Origin: Multifurca ochricompacta
Lineage: Eukaryota; Basidiomycota; Agaricomycetes; Russulales; Russulaceae
Assembly (NCBI GenBank): GCA_022496185.1
Contig: WTXG01000118.1
Span: 50,527 to 114,526 of the forward strand
DNA: 64,000 bases
Reading direction: 5' to 3'
The notes below the pieces were generated by a model. That model searched no databases. It was not told where the DNA came from and worked only from the letters and a program-made list of their open reading frames with translations. Shown here in pieces: positions 1 to 10,974 of this stretch (its first letter is position 1; each line of letters opens with the position of its first letter). The translations under genes and the position numbers were made by a program.

Positions 1-199
1 GGATCTTGTCCTCTTGGGGCTGCAGCTTCTTCCAGTTTCAGAACGCCGTCATCGTGGTTGAATAAACCACAGTGGGTGACACAGTTCCTGGTCATTGCTT
101 GACGCGTGACGTTTGCCTCCGCGGTACGCCCAACGACTTAGGTCACTTCCATTTTTGCCCTTCCTGTTTCTAAGTGTACACGGAGCTTCACCCGTTACA
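1..199 (+). repeat. E1 5' LTR, 3'-terminal part
   Basis: Matches 16785-16983 with one difference seen (C against T at a CpG, near base 52). It ends in CCCGTTACA, the same terminus as the 3' LTR. The missing upstream part, including the promoter, is before the window. Confidence 0.95.
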
Positions 200-201
200 T
201 T

Positions 202-211
202 AGGACAAGAT
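202..211 (+). promoter_or_regulatory. E1 self-priming primer binding site
   Basis: AGGACAAGAT lies 2 nt after the LTR end and is the exact reverse complement of ATCTTGTCCT at 16688-16697 in the LTR, which lies 34 nt from the TATA box and so is the expected RNA 5' end. This is the Tf1/sushi arrangement, in which the RNA primes its own reverse transcription. No tRNA-type TGG site is seen here. Confidence 0.75.
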
Positions 212-965
212 TGTATCCTACGTGTCCTCCCAGTTTCGGGCCGGCACTTTAAATCTTTTTTACAGCAGTAGTAGTGTTTCACACAGTCTTAGTTACAACC
301 CCTGGGGTCGGAGGCCTGATCAGACAGTAGCTGAGTTGAGCCAATAATTCATAGCCGAGGCGGTGATCAGAGATATACCCGAGTAGTGGTTATCCTGGTT
401 GCTTGGTCATTCCAAACTCGAGTTGTCGTGTTTACACGCGCTTGGGGATCATCTGTGCCGGATCTCCTACCAAGGAGTGTAAAACTGGGCAGAGCTGAGG
501 GGGCCCCGGGAAACCGGTGACGAACTCAGAGAGACATCTGTCAGAACCGATTTCAGAGCACTTGGGCTCGTGTCCCTTGTGTGAGAGGCAGCCAATAGGT
601 CGAGGAGACTGCGGCAGACAGCCTTGGGCTCTGTAACTTCCCATATCATTTTTCCTGGTGTTTGTCATTACCGCCGGAGCTTGGCTAGTGCACTCTTGTG
701 TGCATTAGTATTCGCCTCTTTGGTTGACACACCCTTTCATCCTGTGCTTAGCGTTGCGCGGCACTTGTAACATTGAAACACACCAAAACTACGAAGCTTC
801 TGGTCCAGCGGACCAGCTTCCATACCTTTTTCCACAACGCCGTGTATTCCGTGGGTTGACCGTATCATCCGGCGCGCTCGAGAGCGTGTCCAACAACTTC
901 GAAGGAGAGGAAGACGCATTTTAACGCCGCCGCTTCCTATTCAGGAGCAGCCGCATCAGGAAGAC
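212..965 (+). other. E1 untranslated leader
   Basis: About 750 bases between the primer site and the first gag-like reading frame. I see no convincing coding segment; a short open frame at 724-924 has no ATG and no recognisable motif. No tRNA-like or repeat structure was found. Confidence 0.5.
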
Positions 966-1421
966 GTGACTGCGGATAACATTCTCCCGCAACACCCCGA
1001 CTTCCCTTTTACTTTCAACAATCTTCCCTCGACAGTCTCCTTCGATCTCGCATATCATTACCGTTGGGATAACACCCAAGAAGAACATTTTGCCACACCT
1101 GCCTCTTCTACTATAGAAGGATCAGAAGGCGCTCTCTCCACTTCCCCTACTCTCCGCGAAGCCAACAACATTGTTGAAGAAAGCTTCGAGGACGAATGGG
1201 ACATTTATCTTTACCGTGACAGACTGGTGCGCAACTGGTTAAACGAAATAACTGAACGTTTACACCACCACCCGTCTGCCGAGGCCGAACTTAGAGAGCT
1301 TTTTGGCAACTGGTATCTCCCCGGTACAGAAGTAACGGTCACCGACCTTGTCGCACGCGCCGCTGAGTGGGAAGAAGAAGAAGAAGAATTAGGGTCAGAA
1401 TTAGAATATCTGACCGACTGA
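966..1421 (+). pseudogene. E1 gag N-terminal extension ending at TGA
   Basis: A 151-residue acidic open frame in the same reading frame as the gag body, separated from it only by TGA (1419-1421) and one further codon. The C-terminal part has a run of about seven glutamates. No ATG begins it; the first usable codon is GTG at 966. It is either the real N-terminal part of Gag cut off by one nonsense change, or an upstream reading frame. I recognise no domain. Confidence 0.5.
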
Positions 1422-1424
1422 ACG

Positions 1425-2960
1425 GTGGCTTCTAGAAGTTCTAGAACACCCAACCCTCCATACTCTCGCTCCGCTAGGCCCTCTCAATTACCTAGCCGAG
1501 CACCGTCGCCCATAGAAAATTTAATCTCCCCTGCAATCGAAGCAGAACTAGAAGAACAACAGTTTATCAGAAATTTAGCTTCCCAGTTATCTGACGAATT
1601 ACTCCGTCAAGCTGGTGTACCTGATATTACTTCTTCTAATTCCACTCCTTCCGATTCCAGCACTCCTACTCGTCGCGACACTCCTCCAGCCAGACAAAAT
1701 AGTCCTACTAGTCCTATGGCTAGCACCGCTCCCACAACCGGGCCCAGTGGACCCAGTACCAATCCCCCGCCGCCAGCGCAGACCCCGCTTACAATGACAC
1801 CGGCAGAGCTTCGTAACATGATGGGCGCCATGATGGCCGCCATCACACAGCTCTCCGCGGATGTCCAAATAGTGGTCCAGCAGCTTGGACAGCCAACCCC
1901 TCCCCAGACAGTCGGCTCCGGAAAAGATTCTTCCGTTGCTCGACCTGCTTCCTGGGACGGAAAGGGAAATTCGGCTGACGCCAGGCACTTCCTGGCTGCA
2001 TTCCATAACTGGGGATGGAACCAAAAGCGGAACTTGAATGACTATGACCCCACGACAACCAGCTGGTCCAAGAGGGACGCAGACTGGATCTTGGCGGTCT
2101 TGAACTTAATGACTGGAGATGCACGAACGTGGGCTCTGCCGCATTTGGAGCAATTAAAAAACGGAGTTATTCCCTTTTCAGCGAATTGGGGTAACTTCGA
2201 ACAGGCATTTACTTCGCGGTTTATACCGCACGACATTGGAGAAGCAGCGCGATCAGCGCTGAAGAAAATCCAACAAGGACGCCACAGCGTGGCAGAATAC
2301 AAAGCTCGCTTCGACGAGCATTCACCTCAAACCGGATGGTCGGACCGTGACCTTTTCGATCGGTTCTACGATGGCCTTTCCGGCAAAATCAAAGACACCT
2401 TGGCCATTATGCCAGTCCAACCCACAGATATGCAGACACTCTTCACGTCTGCTCAGCTAATCGACCAAAGATTACGCCGAAGAGAAGCAGAAAAGAAGGG
2501 AGAAGTTCTCCCTGAACCAACCCAGCACCGAAAAGACCCCAATGCTATGGAGATAGATGCCTCCAAACAGCAACAAACAGGGTCTGGAAAGAAAAGCTAT
2601 TATGATTACAAAGCTGCCTTTAAAGGAAAGTGCACGGGATGTGGAAGCAGTGCCCATACTTGGGCGAACGGCAACCACAAAGAGCAAATCTGCAATCACT
2701 GTGGAAGAAAAGGGCATATAACCACAGGTTGTTACCATAAATGGGCTGGAAAGCCCAAAATAGCAAAAGTCGCTGGCTCTGACAGCCAGGCACCTGCAGC
2801 TCCCCAAGCTGCCGCAGCAAGCACCCAGCCTACCCAGGCTGCTAATGCTAGCTCGACCTCCAAAAAGGGTAACGCGCCCGCCAATAGCGACAACTCAGAG
2901 CTCCTGAAGCAGGTGGCCGACCTTAAGGCCCAAATCGAAGCTCTGAAGGCAAGTTTTTAG
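1425..2960 (+). CDS. gag: E1 Gag (capsid and nucleocapsid)
   Basis: This 511-residue frame has a proline/serine-rich N-terminal part, a retrotransposon Gag (capsid) domain at about residues 190-345, and two cysteine-histidine clusters. The second, CNHCGRKGHITTGC at about 423-436, is a canonical CX2CX4HX4C zinc knuckle; the first (about 402-422) is irregular. The C-terminal end is a short coiled-coil-like stretch. Gag packages the element's RNA into virus-like particles. The first codon available is GTG in a good context (A at -3, G at +4); no ATG precedes the conserved region. The stop TAG (2958-2960) follows a T5 run from which pol continues in the -1 frame. Confidence 0.85.
   Translation: MASRSSRTPNPPYSRSARPSQLPSRAPSPIENLISPAIEAELEEQQFIRNLASQLSDELLRQAGVPDITSSNSTPSDSSTPTRRDTPPARQNSPTSPMASTAPTTGPSGPSTNPPPPAQTPLTMTPAELRNMMGAMMAAITQLSADVQIVVQQLGQPTPPQTVGSGKDSSVARPASWDGKGNSADARHFLAAFHNWGWNQKRNLNDYDPTTTSWSKRDADWILAVLNLMTGDARTWALPHLEQLKNGVIPFSANWGNFEQAFTSRFIPHDIGEAARSALKKIQQGRHSVAEYKARFDEHSPQTGWSDRDLFDRFYDGLSGKIKDTLAIMPVQPTDMQTLFTSAQLIDQRLRRREAEKKGEVLPEPTQHRKDPNAMEIDASKQQQTGSGKKSYYDYKAAFKGKCTGCGSSAHTWANGNHKEQICNHCGRKGHITTGCYHKWAGKPKIAKVAGSDSQAPAAPQAAAASTQPTQAANASSTSKKGNAPANSDNSELLKQVADLKAQIEALKASF
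2954..2958 (+). promoter_or_regulatory. E1 candidate -1 frameshift site
   Basis: Five T residues end gag as AGT TTT TAG. Slipping back one base on TTT gives TTT TTA GTG and enters the pol frame, which is open from here. The same arrangement occurs at the gag ends of E2, E5, E6 and E8. Confidence 0.6.
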
Positions 2961-5170
2961 TGGCTTCTTCGGATGTAGCCGCAACCGAAGAAGCGGATAT
3001 ATGTGCTGTTTCTGAGACTGACTCGGATGACTCGATCATATTTACATCTGCTTGTGAGATGAACAATAGTATTAGTGCTTCTTCTCATGTCCGTAGTAGG
3101 GTTCGCTTCTTGCTTGATAAAATTGAAAGAGAAGAAAAAATTGATTCCTGCACGTTACCAGTAATAAATAAATACGATCAGCATTTCCATATTTACGTCA
3201 CTCTCGAAGGACGAAACAAAAGCACCACTGTAGCGGCTATGATAGATTCAGGAGCAACAGCCATGTTCCTGGACTATAAGTTCGCCACCCAAAAGAAGAT
3301 GCTTCTAGAACCATTGGAAACCCCAATTCGAGTACACAATATCGATGGCAGTCATAATATAGCCGGAGATATTACCCACACGGTCACCCTTCTAGTTACT
3401 ATAGGGTCAAGGGTAGAAAAACACCGATTCCTGGTCACAAGTCTAGGACCAGAGAAGGTCATACTCGGACTTCCATGGTTAAAATATAGCAATCCTTCTA
3501 TTAATTGGGAAAGGGGCGAAGTCACCCTGCAAGACTCCATTGAGAAAGACATCCTCATGGAGGACGAAAGCGACTGGTTTGCAGGAGTAGAACAAATATC
3601 GGCAAATAGATTAGAACGCCGACAATTTGTAAAAGACGGAGTCTTGGACTGTACCACCGACGAACTATGGTGTTGTGCAGGCTTCACTTATTCACAAGAA
3701 GCCTACGCAAAAGATTACCTAACTCGTATGGAAGGAAAATCTTTTGAAGATTTGGTACCCCCACCATATAGAGACTTCGCACGGGTCTTCTCAGAAGAAG
3801 AATCCCAAAGACTCCCTCAGCACCAACCATGGGACCATACCATAGACATTGTGCCTGGGTCGAAGACCCAATGGAAAGCCAAAGTCTATCCCATGTCACC
3901 AAATGAGCAAGTAGAATTGGACAAATTTCTGGAAGAGCATCTCCAGAAAGGGTATATCGTACCATCTAAATCTCCGATGGTGGTACCTGTATTCTTCATA
4001 AAGAAAAAGGATGGGAAAATCCATCTCATCCAAGACTACAGACCTTTGAACGATATTACTGTCAAAAACAAATATCCACTTCCACTTGCAGTCGACATTA
4101 TCAATCGACTTAAGGGTGCAAAGATCTTTACCAAAATGGATGTACGATGGGGATATCATAACATCCGGATAAAGGAAGGAGACGAATACAAGGCGGCGTT
4201 TTCCACCAACCGTGGTCTCTTTGAGCCACGTGTAATGTATTTTGGATTAACGAATAGCCCCGCCACCTTCCAAGGATTTATGAATTCCATCTTCTCCGAT
4301 ATGATCGCAAAAGGGGAAGTCGCTGTATATATGGACGACATCTTAGTCTTCTCACCAGATATAGAGAAGCATAGAAAGGATGTCAGAGAAGTCCTAAAGT
4401 GACTAGAGGAGTACGACCTCTACTTGAAACCCCAGAAATGCGACTTTGATAAAGATCACATGGAGTACCTTGGACTTATCATATCTGAGGGACAAGTCAG
4501 GATGGACCCTGGGAAGGTCCAAGTGGTCAAAGACTGGCAAACACCGAAAACCCTAAAAGAAGTCCGCGCCTTTATTGGCTTTGCCAATTTTTACAGACGC
4601 TTTATACAAGGGTTCTCAATTATTGCTAGACCACTTCATGACCTGACAAAGAAAAATCAACCCTGGCAGTGGGAAAGACCACAACAAGAGGCTTTCGACG
4701 CCTTAAAGAGGAGATTCATTCAGATGCCTATCTTGGCAATCTACGATCCTGATCTCCCAACTCGGGTTGAAACAGACGCCTCGGGATTTGCCACTGGAGG
4801 CATATTATCCCAAAAACACACTGATGGCCTTTGGCACCCTATCGCCTTCCGATCGCAGTCAATGTCGGAAGCAGAAAGAAATTATGAAATATACGATAGG
4901 GAAATGCTCGGCATAATCCGCGCCCTAGAAGACTGGCGCCACTTCTTAGAAGGGCTTCTCCAGTTCGAAATAGTAACGGATCACAAGAATATTGAATGGT
5001 GGAGATCCATGCGAGACCTCACCAGACGTCAAGCACGATGGGCTCTCTACCTGAGCAGATTCAATTTCACGATCCAATACAGAAAGGGACACCTTATGCA
5101 AGCAGACGCCTTAAGCCGATTTTCGGCAGACCAGGTGTTAGACAATGAGGACAACAAACAAGTCCAGGTC
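2957..5170 (+). pseudogene. pol: E1 Pol, protease-RT-RNase H part
   Basis: In the -1 frame relative to gag. A retropepsin motif DSGAT lies near 3246-3260 with the C-terminal ILGLPWL near 3466. Reverse transcriptase covers roughly 3880-4500, with the catalytic YMDD at 4328-4339. RNase H begins at TDASGFATGG near 4774. One TGA at 4400-4402 interrupts the frame where related elements have a sense codon, most simply CGA changed to TGA. The frame then stays open to the E2 insertion at 5170 and resumes at 14484 in the same register. Inactive because of the stop and the insertion. Confidence 0.9.
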
Positions 5171-5753
5171 TGTTACAACTCACTGTCGACTGTCTGGACA
5201 GTGGGTTGTATGCAAAGGGGAAGGGATTTGGAAGTGGGCAAAGGATGAGAGTGAGGGTGAAAGTGCAAGGGAGACAAAGCGAACAGCTCAAGGGCAGGGG
5301 ATGAGAAGCCTTCCACAAGGTGGGGCTAATCTCCTAGGTAATCAGGAACCGGATCACAAGTGGACAGTCTGGAGCTGTCCATTCTATTCCCAAAGGGTTT
5401 ATATATGTAATTACAACCGGGACTTTGGTCTGTGCACCACTTTAGGGGAGGTTAACTTCGCTCTAACTCCCTACTGATCCACCAATGAGAATAGCCCCAC
5501 TTTTGGGCTTAGGAATCCGCAGTCCGCAGTCCGCAGTCCGCAGTTTGTGCACTGCTGTTTAGACATTGTGGGGTTCTGTTAGTACTCTTCCCACAGGTCT
5601 CCAATTTGGCAGGAGTCCGGCCCTGGTCCGGACCGGCCCTTCTCTGGTCTTAATCTAGGGTTATCTTCGTCTCTGAGGGTTTTACAAGGTCTCTGGGAGC
5701 GTCTGAGGATTTCTGGGGGGTCAGGAGGTTTTCTAGGGTGTCAGTTCATGACA
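5171..5753 (-). repeat. E2 3' LTR
   Basis: In element sense it begins TGTCATGAAC and ends GTTGTAACA. The adjoining purine-rich AAAGAGGGGATAG (about 5754-5766, minus) is the polypurine tract that primes the plus strand. A TATATAA box (sense start at 5405) lies 35 nt before AGACTGTCCA (sense start at 5370). Four tandem 7-mers TCCGCAG/TCCGCAGT lie at about 5516-5545. Confidence 0.97.
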
Positions 5754-5764
5754 CTATCCCCTCT

Positions 5765-8580
5765 TTAGGGCCTTGCTGTGCCACAGCAAGTTTGTCGGAG
5801 GTGTGGGGGTCTAGGCAGGGTGGGGTGTCGATGATGGAAGTCCCGAAGCAGGGTCATGGCATTCTTCATTTCAGTGAAGGGGACCCACGAGTTCTCTGAG
5901 GCAGGGTAGCCTTTCCATTTGACAAGGTAACGGATGCCCTTTCTGTTAGGGGTGTGAGCAGACTGTAAGACGGTCTCTATCTCATAATGGTCTTCTTCCC
6001 CATTCACAAGTTCTGGTGGTGGTCGAGTGAAGTTGGGTCCATGGGCTGGGGTTTCTTTGTAATGGGACAGGAGAGAGTTGTGAAAGACTGGGTGGATGCG
6101 CCATGACTTAGGGAGTTCAAGCTTGCAGTTGACAGGGCCAGAATGTATGACTTTAAAAGGACCATGACGTCGGGGGCTGAGTTTGGCTTTGGGGTGAGTG
6201 GTGCGTATATTTGTCCCTTCCAACCAAACCAGCTCCCCTGTTTTGAAAGCATGGAGGGGTCCATCTGGTCTCGACTGTTTCATGAGTTCTGCAGCCACCT
6301 GGAGGGCAGCAGCTACTTCACTACGGATAGTTTCTAGGGTGCGGAGTCTTTCTTCAACTGACAGGATAGGGGTGGCAAAATGGAGTGGGGGAATAAACTC
6401 TGGTTGGAAGCCATACCAGATTTCAAAGGGAGATCTTTTAGTAGCACTGTGAGTTCTAGCATTGTGGGCGAACTCCATAAAGGGGATCAGTTCTGCCCAG
6501 TCATCTTGTTGGAAGTTGCAAAAGACACGGAGGTATTGTTCTAGTTCTTGGTTGACCCGTTCAGTCTCTCCATCAGTCTGGGGGTGATAGGCAGTGCTCA
6601 AGGATGATTGTACTCCTAGCTTGCTCCACATTTCCTTCATGACTTTGGATGCAAACTGGGGGCCTCGATCAGAGATGACTTGGTCTGGGAGGCCAGTGCG
6701 TCTCCATACATGTTCAAGGAATAGTTTGGAGGTTCCTGGGGCAGTGATATCTTTGGTGCAAGGAACAATGATGGTGGCTTTACTGAACCGGTCCACCACC
6801 ACAAATAGGGAGTCGTATGACTGAGATAGGGGTAAGTCTGTAATGAAGTCCATGGTGATTGTTCCCCATACTCGAGTTGGAACTTGATTGGGTTGCAAAG
6901 GGATGGGTAGTCGAGGTCGAACTTTGGTTTCTTGGCAGGTGGCACATCCGTCCACATATTCTTTGACAAAGGAGGACATTCCTGGCCACCAAAATTCTCG
7001 TGATACTAGTTCATAGGTCTTCCATCTGCCTGGATGTCCTGTGGCAATGGAATCATGATGTAACTTTACAATGTCTCTTCGTAGTTCTTGGGACTTGGGG
7101 ATGTAGACTTGGCCTTTATGTAGGATTAGGCCATTTTCTAGGTTCCAGTCCTCCAGTCCTTTGGCAAGGGAGCGTGGCCCATTGTGCAAGATGGTGGTCA
7201 GGGCTTGGGTGACTTCATTGTCATGGTCTTGGCAGTCTTTGATTCTGCGGTGTAGAGTAGAGTCATGAGTTGTTGTGACTGTGGTTTTCATGGCCTGAAT
7301 GCGAAAAAACTTAGAGTCCAGGAGTATGCGCTCATCATTGTCATGCTCTATCCCCTCTTTATGGTCTGGACGCCGGGACAGAGCATCAGATTTGTTGAAA
7401 GAGCCAGGTTTGTGAACAATGGTGAAGTTGTATCGAGACAGTTCAAGGGCCCACCGTGCTTGGCGGCGGGAGAGCTTCTGCTTGGAGCGGAAGTAAGTCA
7501 GGTTGTTGTGGTCAGTCCACACCTCAAAGGGAAGGGCTGCACCCTCAAGGTAGTGTCTCCAGGTGTCCAGAGCACGAACAATGGCAAGAAGTTCTTTGTC
7601 ATGGATGTCATAGTTGCGTTCAGCATCCAGCATGGACTTGGATAGGAAGGCAAGGGGATGGTAGCGATTGAGTTCATCAGGTTGTTCAAGGATGGCACCA
7701 ATAGCAAAGTCACTGGCATCAGTGATGACACGGAAAGCTTTAGTATGGTCAGGGAGGGCGAGGACAGGGGCAGTGGTGAAGGCATTCTTTAGGGTGGAAA
7801 AGGCAAGGTCATGGTCAGAAGTCCAGAGGAAAGGGGTATCTTTTTTGGTGAGATCATGGAGGGGGCGGGCAATGAGGGAGAAATCTTTGATAAAACGTCG
7901 GTAGAAGTTGCAGAATCCAAGGAAGGCTTGGAGTTGTTTTAGGGTGCGTGGGGGAGGCCATTTCGTAATACCTTCTAATTTAGCAGGGTCCATCTGGACA
8001 CGGCCAGCTGTGATGACTAGGCCAAGATAGTCAATGGTTGTCTGAGCAAAGGTACACTTCTCAGGCTTTAGATACAAGTCAAACTGTTGGAGGCGCTGGA
8101 GGACTTGGTGAGTAAGTGTTCTGTGGTGGTCCATAGTGTCTGTAAATATTAAGATGTCGTCCATATAGATGACAACATGGTCGGTGGCAAGGAGATCTTC
8201 GAAGGCTCTATTCATGAAGGCTTGGAATGTGGCAGGGGAGTTACAGAGTCCGAAGAACATGACAAGGGGTTCAAAGAGACCTCGGTTGGTCTTAAAGGCG
8301 GCTTTCCATTCATCTCCTTCTTTGATACGGATATTGTTATATCCCCAGCGGATATCAAACTTGGTGAAGTAGCGAGCATGGTGAAGTTTGTCAATGAGTT
8401 CTGGGATCAAGGGTAGGGGGTAAGCATTCTTTACTGTGATTTCATTCAAGGCTCGATAATCTTGGACAGGACATAGTTTTCCATCCTTCTTTTTTACAAA
8501 GAAGAAGGGACTAGCAATGGGGGACTTAGATTCTCTGATATATCCCTTGGCCAGGTGGTCATTTAAGAAAACGTCCAGGG
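5765..8580 (-). pseudogene. pol: E2 Pol: RT-RNase H-integrase-chromodomain
   Basis: One long open frame of about 930 codons. In order: RT (catalytic YMDDILIF near 8160), RNase H (TDASDFAIGA near 7710), integrase with an N-terminal zinc-binding HHCC region (GHPGRWKT to CATCQETK, about 7040-6930) and the DDE core (DFITDL, SDRGPQF, then the glutamate in GETERVNQE), and a C-terminal chromodomain (YLVKWKGYPASENSW, near 5900). Chromodomains of this type direct integration to heterochromatin. The frame is disconnected from the upstream protease by a one-base loss near 8580. Natural-looking end at 5765, next to the polypurine tract. Confidence 0.93.
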
Positions 8581-9517
8581 CTTTTGTTCTTCAGGGGTGA
8601 GCTTGTAGATGCCGCAGTCACGCACTTTGGCATCTGGTTTGAGTTCTATGGCATGGTCCCATGGCTGGTGCTGTGGCAAACGTTGAGAGGCTTTCTCTTC
8701 AAAGACAGATCGGTATGCGAGGTATTCAGGAGGGAGTTGGTCTTCTAAGGACATAGGGGTCTTTACTTGATCTGCAGCAATCTGAGTGGACATGGTGTTT
8801 TGGCACGGATATGGACAATGAATTTGGGAGGCACTTCTTCTGGGGTAATCATGGGGTGATCTGTGATTAGGGCTGCAAAGGTTTCTGCTGCTGCTATGAG
8901 TGTCTGGTCCATCAGGGGTTGTACTGTGATTGTAGACAGGGCAGGGCAAGAGGGGTGTGTTGAAGCAAAGGTCAGAGGGGTCGTGGTAAGGGTGCAAGAT
9001 GTGGGGCAATGTTTTAAGGTCAGGGTGTCATCTTTCCAGTTTACTTCTGGGTTGTGGCAACATAGCCAGTCAGTTCCTAAGATAATGTCATGGTCCCCTA
9101 TATTAGTAACATAGAACTCTGCAAGTTCTTCATGGTATTGGTCTTGGAGGGGTAGTCGTAGGATTTGGGTTGTAGTGTAGTAAATGGCTCCATTAGCGTT
9201 ACTAGTTCCATCCACATTCTTGACGCGGAGAGGCTTGGCAAGGGTGCTCAAGGTTAGGTGATGTGCTTTGGCATAGTCTTGATGGATTATTAATCCTTCT
9301 GCCCCACTATCTATTAGGGCACGCGCACTGATTTTCTTCCTAGTGTTTCGTCCAATGAGTTCTGCTTTGAGCACAATAGAAGGTGATCTAGCATTTCTAG
9401 TCACTAACAAGGATACATGCTCAAAACCAAGGTTATCTAGGACCGCAGAGCGGCTCGTACAAGGAACACTGGGGTTACAAGAAGTCCTCACAGACAGTGC
9501 AGCTGTAGGATGTGTTA
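8563..9517 (-). pseudogene. pol: E2 Pol: protease and start of RT
   Basis: The frame follows gag by a -1 shift at T5 (9517-9521). The retropepsin active site DSGAEGL lies near 9310 and the conserved IILGTDWL near 9080. A one-base frameshift near 8800 moves the reading into a second frame carrying the segment PQHQPWDHAIELKP that precedes RT in these elements; a second shift near 8580 leads to RT. Both look like single-base losses relative to a continuous pol. Confidence 0.85.
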
Positions 9518-10974
9518 AAAATCCGAAGGTCCATCTTCGTCCATCATGTATGGTACTGGATCTTCATAGCTCTTGGTGGCGGATACTGAGAGGTAGTCAG
9601 GGGGGGGTCGTGGTGCTTGGGGGGGTGTTTCTTCTGATGCCAGGGCTCTTACTGGGGTAGGGCGAGGAGGTCCTTGACCTTGGATAGCCCTGGTCTTGCT
9701 GCGGCATTGATTGGCGATGTGATTAGGCTTCCCACAATAGAAGCAAAGCTTATTTTCTCGTCGATACTTCTTTTCTTCTGGGGTTAACTTGGTAGTGCGT
9801 GGAGGGGTGTTAGGGTTTCTGGGCTGGGGAGAGGCAACAAAGTTGACTTGGGCTTCTAGGTTATCAGTGGTAGCTTCTCCAACACGCAGATGGAGAGGCC
9901 GAGGTTTGGTGGTCTTGCCATAGAGCTGCCATGCTGCATCAAACTCTCTGGCCTTAGTGACAAGATCACGGAGTGTGGTGGGCTGGGGGATAGTCCAAGG
10001 AGCTTCTGTCCTAGACCTTGGTTGATCATGCTTCGGAAGGCATAGATCTTGGTGTTTTCATCCACTGTAGCACGAGTAGCATGGGTGGACCACTCTTGGT
10101 ACCAGTCATTGAAGGGGCGAGTGCCTTGGCGAATTTCATACATGGCTTTGGTGGACAGGAGGCGACTCTCTACTGGAATGAACTGTTTTTCAAAGTCAAT
10201 TCTGAAGCGGTCCCAAGTCCCAAAGGAAGGGGGGTTGGCTTGGAGTGCAGTGTTGGTGCGGTCTCTGGCCCATTCGCCTGCTGGTGTATCAAGTTTAAAG
10301 TGGGTGAGGGCTGCAGAGACTCGTCTACTCTCATCAGTGAAGGCACCCTCATTCAGGTAGTAGTAGTTGGCTAGTTGGGACCAGAAACGTTCTGCTTTAG
10401 AAGCTTGACCATCAAAAGATTCTGGGGGTGCTCCCAGGATCTTTCCACTGGAGGCGGCAGTAGTACTCATGATATTCAGAGGTGTTGGTGTCTTTGGGGG
10501 GTGTGAAGCAATGGCAGTGGTTGTGGAGGCAAGGGATATGGATGGGAGAGTAGGGGGGGTTCTGAGGGTGATAGCACGAAGGGATTGCTCTACGGCTTCA
10601 AGGGACTGAGATACTTCTTCTTCGTCTGAGGTGATGGAAGCAACTGGGAATTGGACACGGTGGTTATTAAGATAGACCCATGCTGTATGGGTGTCAGACC
10701 AACGGACTTCCTTTCCGTTGTATGTTCCGTAGAATGTGTGGAGGTCAAGGTTGCTGATGAGGTCAATGTTGGGGAAATTACTGAGATATTCGTTTACAGG
10801 AAGGATGCGGCTGTCTCGAAGGCGTTTCCAGTCGTGTCCAAGAGTCTGAGTGTAGTAGTTGTCTCCTTTCCAGGTAGCAACAAAAGTACGGTCGTCGTAG
10901 TCAAAAATAGGGTGGGTGAAGCCAAAGGGGACTTGAGCTAATTCTTCAGCAGTAAGAGGTCGTTCTGAGGTCAT
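9515..10974 (-). pseudogene. gag: E2 Gag
   Basis: Begins at a true ATG (10974-10972) that overlaps the stop of the upstream ORF as ATGA. The first segment (10974 to about 10010) has an N-terminal domain of about 150 residues unlike the other gag genes here, then a capsid-type Gag domain at about residues 180-330. A one-base shift near 10010 breaks the frame. The remainder contains the zinc knuckle CFYCGKPNHIANQC (CX2CX4HX4C, about 9702-9746) and ends at TAA (9515-9517) after T5. The N-terminal domain may be a fourth family-specific module fused to Gag. Confidence 0.85.
9517..9521 (-). promoter_or_regulatory. E2 candidate -1 frameshift site
   Basis: In sense the gag frame ends GAT TTT TAA; the -1 reading is GGA TTT TTA ACA and is open into protease. 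The T5 run is in the same place as in the other gypsy families here. Confidence 0.6.

Noticed and set aside
5145..5477. Open frames inside the E2 LTRs (also 13858-14202 and 60958-61233)
   Set aside because: They lie within LTR sequence, are repeated only because the LTR is repeated, and have no motif or conserved start. They are chance frames.
7265..7645. Plus-strand frames opposite E2 pol, and many similar shadows elsewhere
   Set aside because: They lie antisense to strong retroelement domains and show no independent motif.
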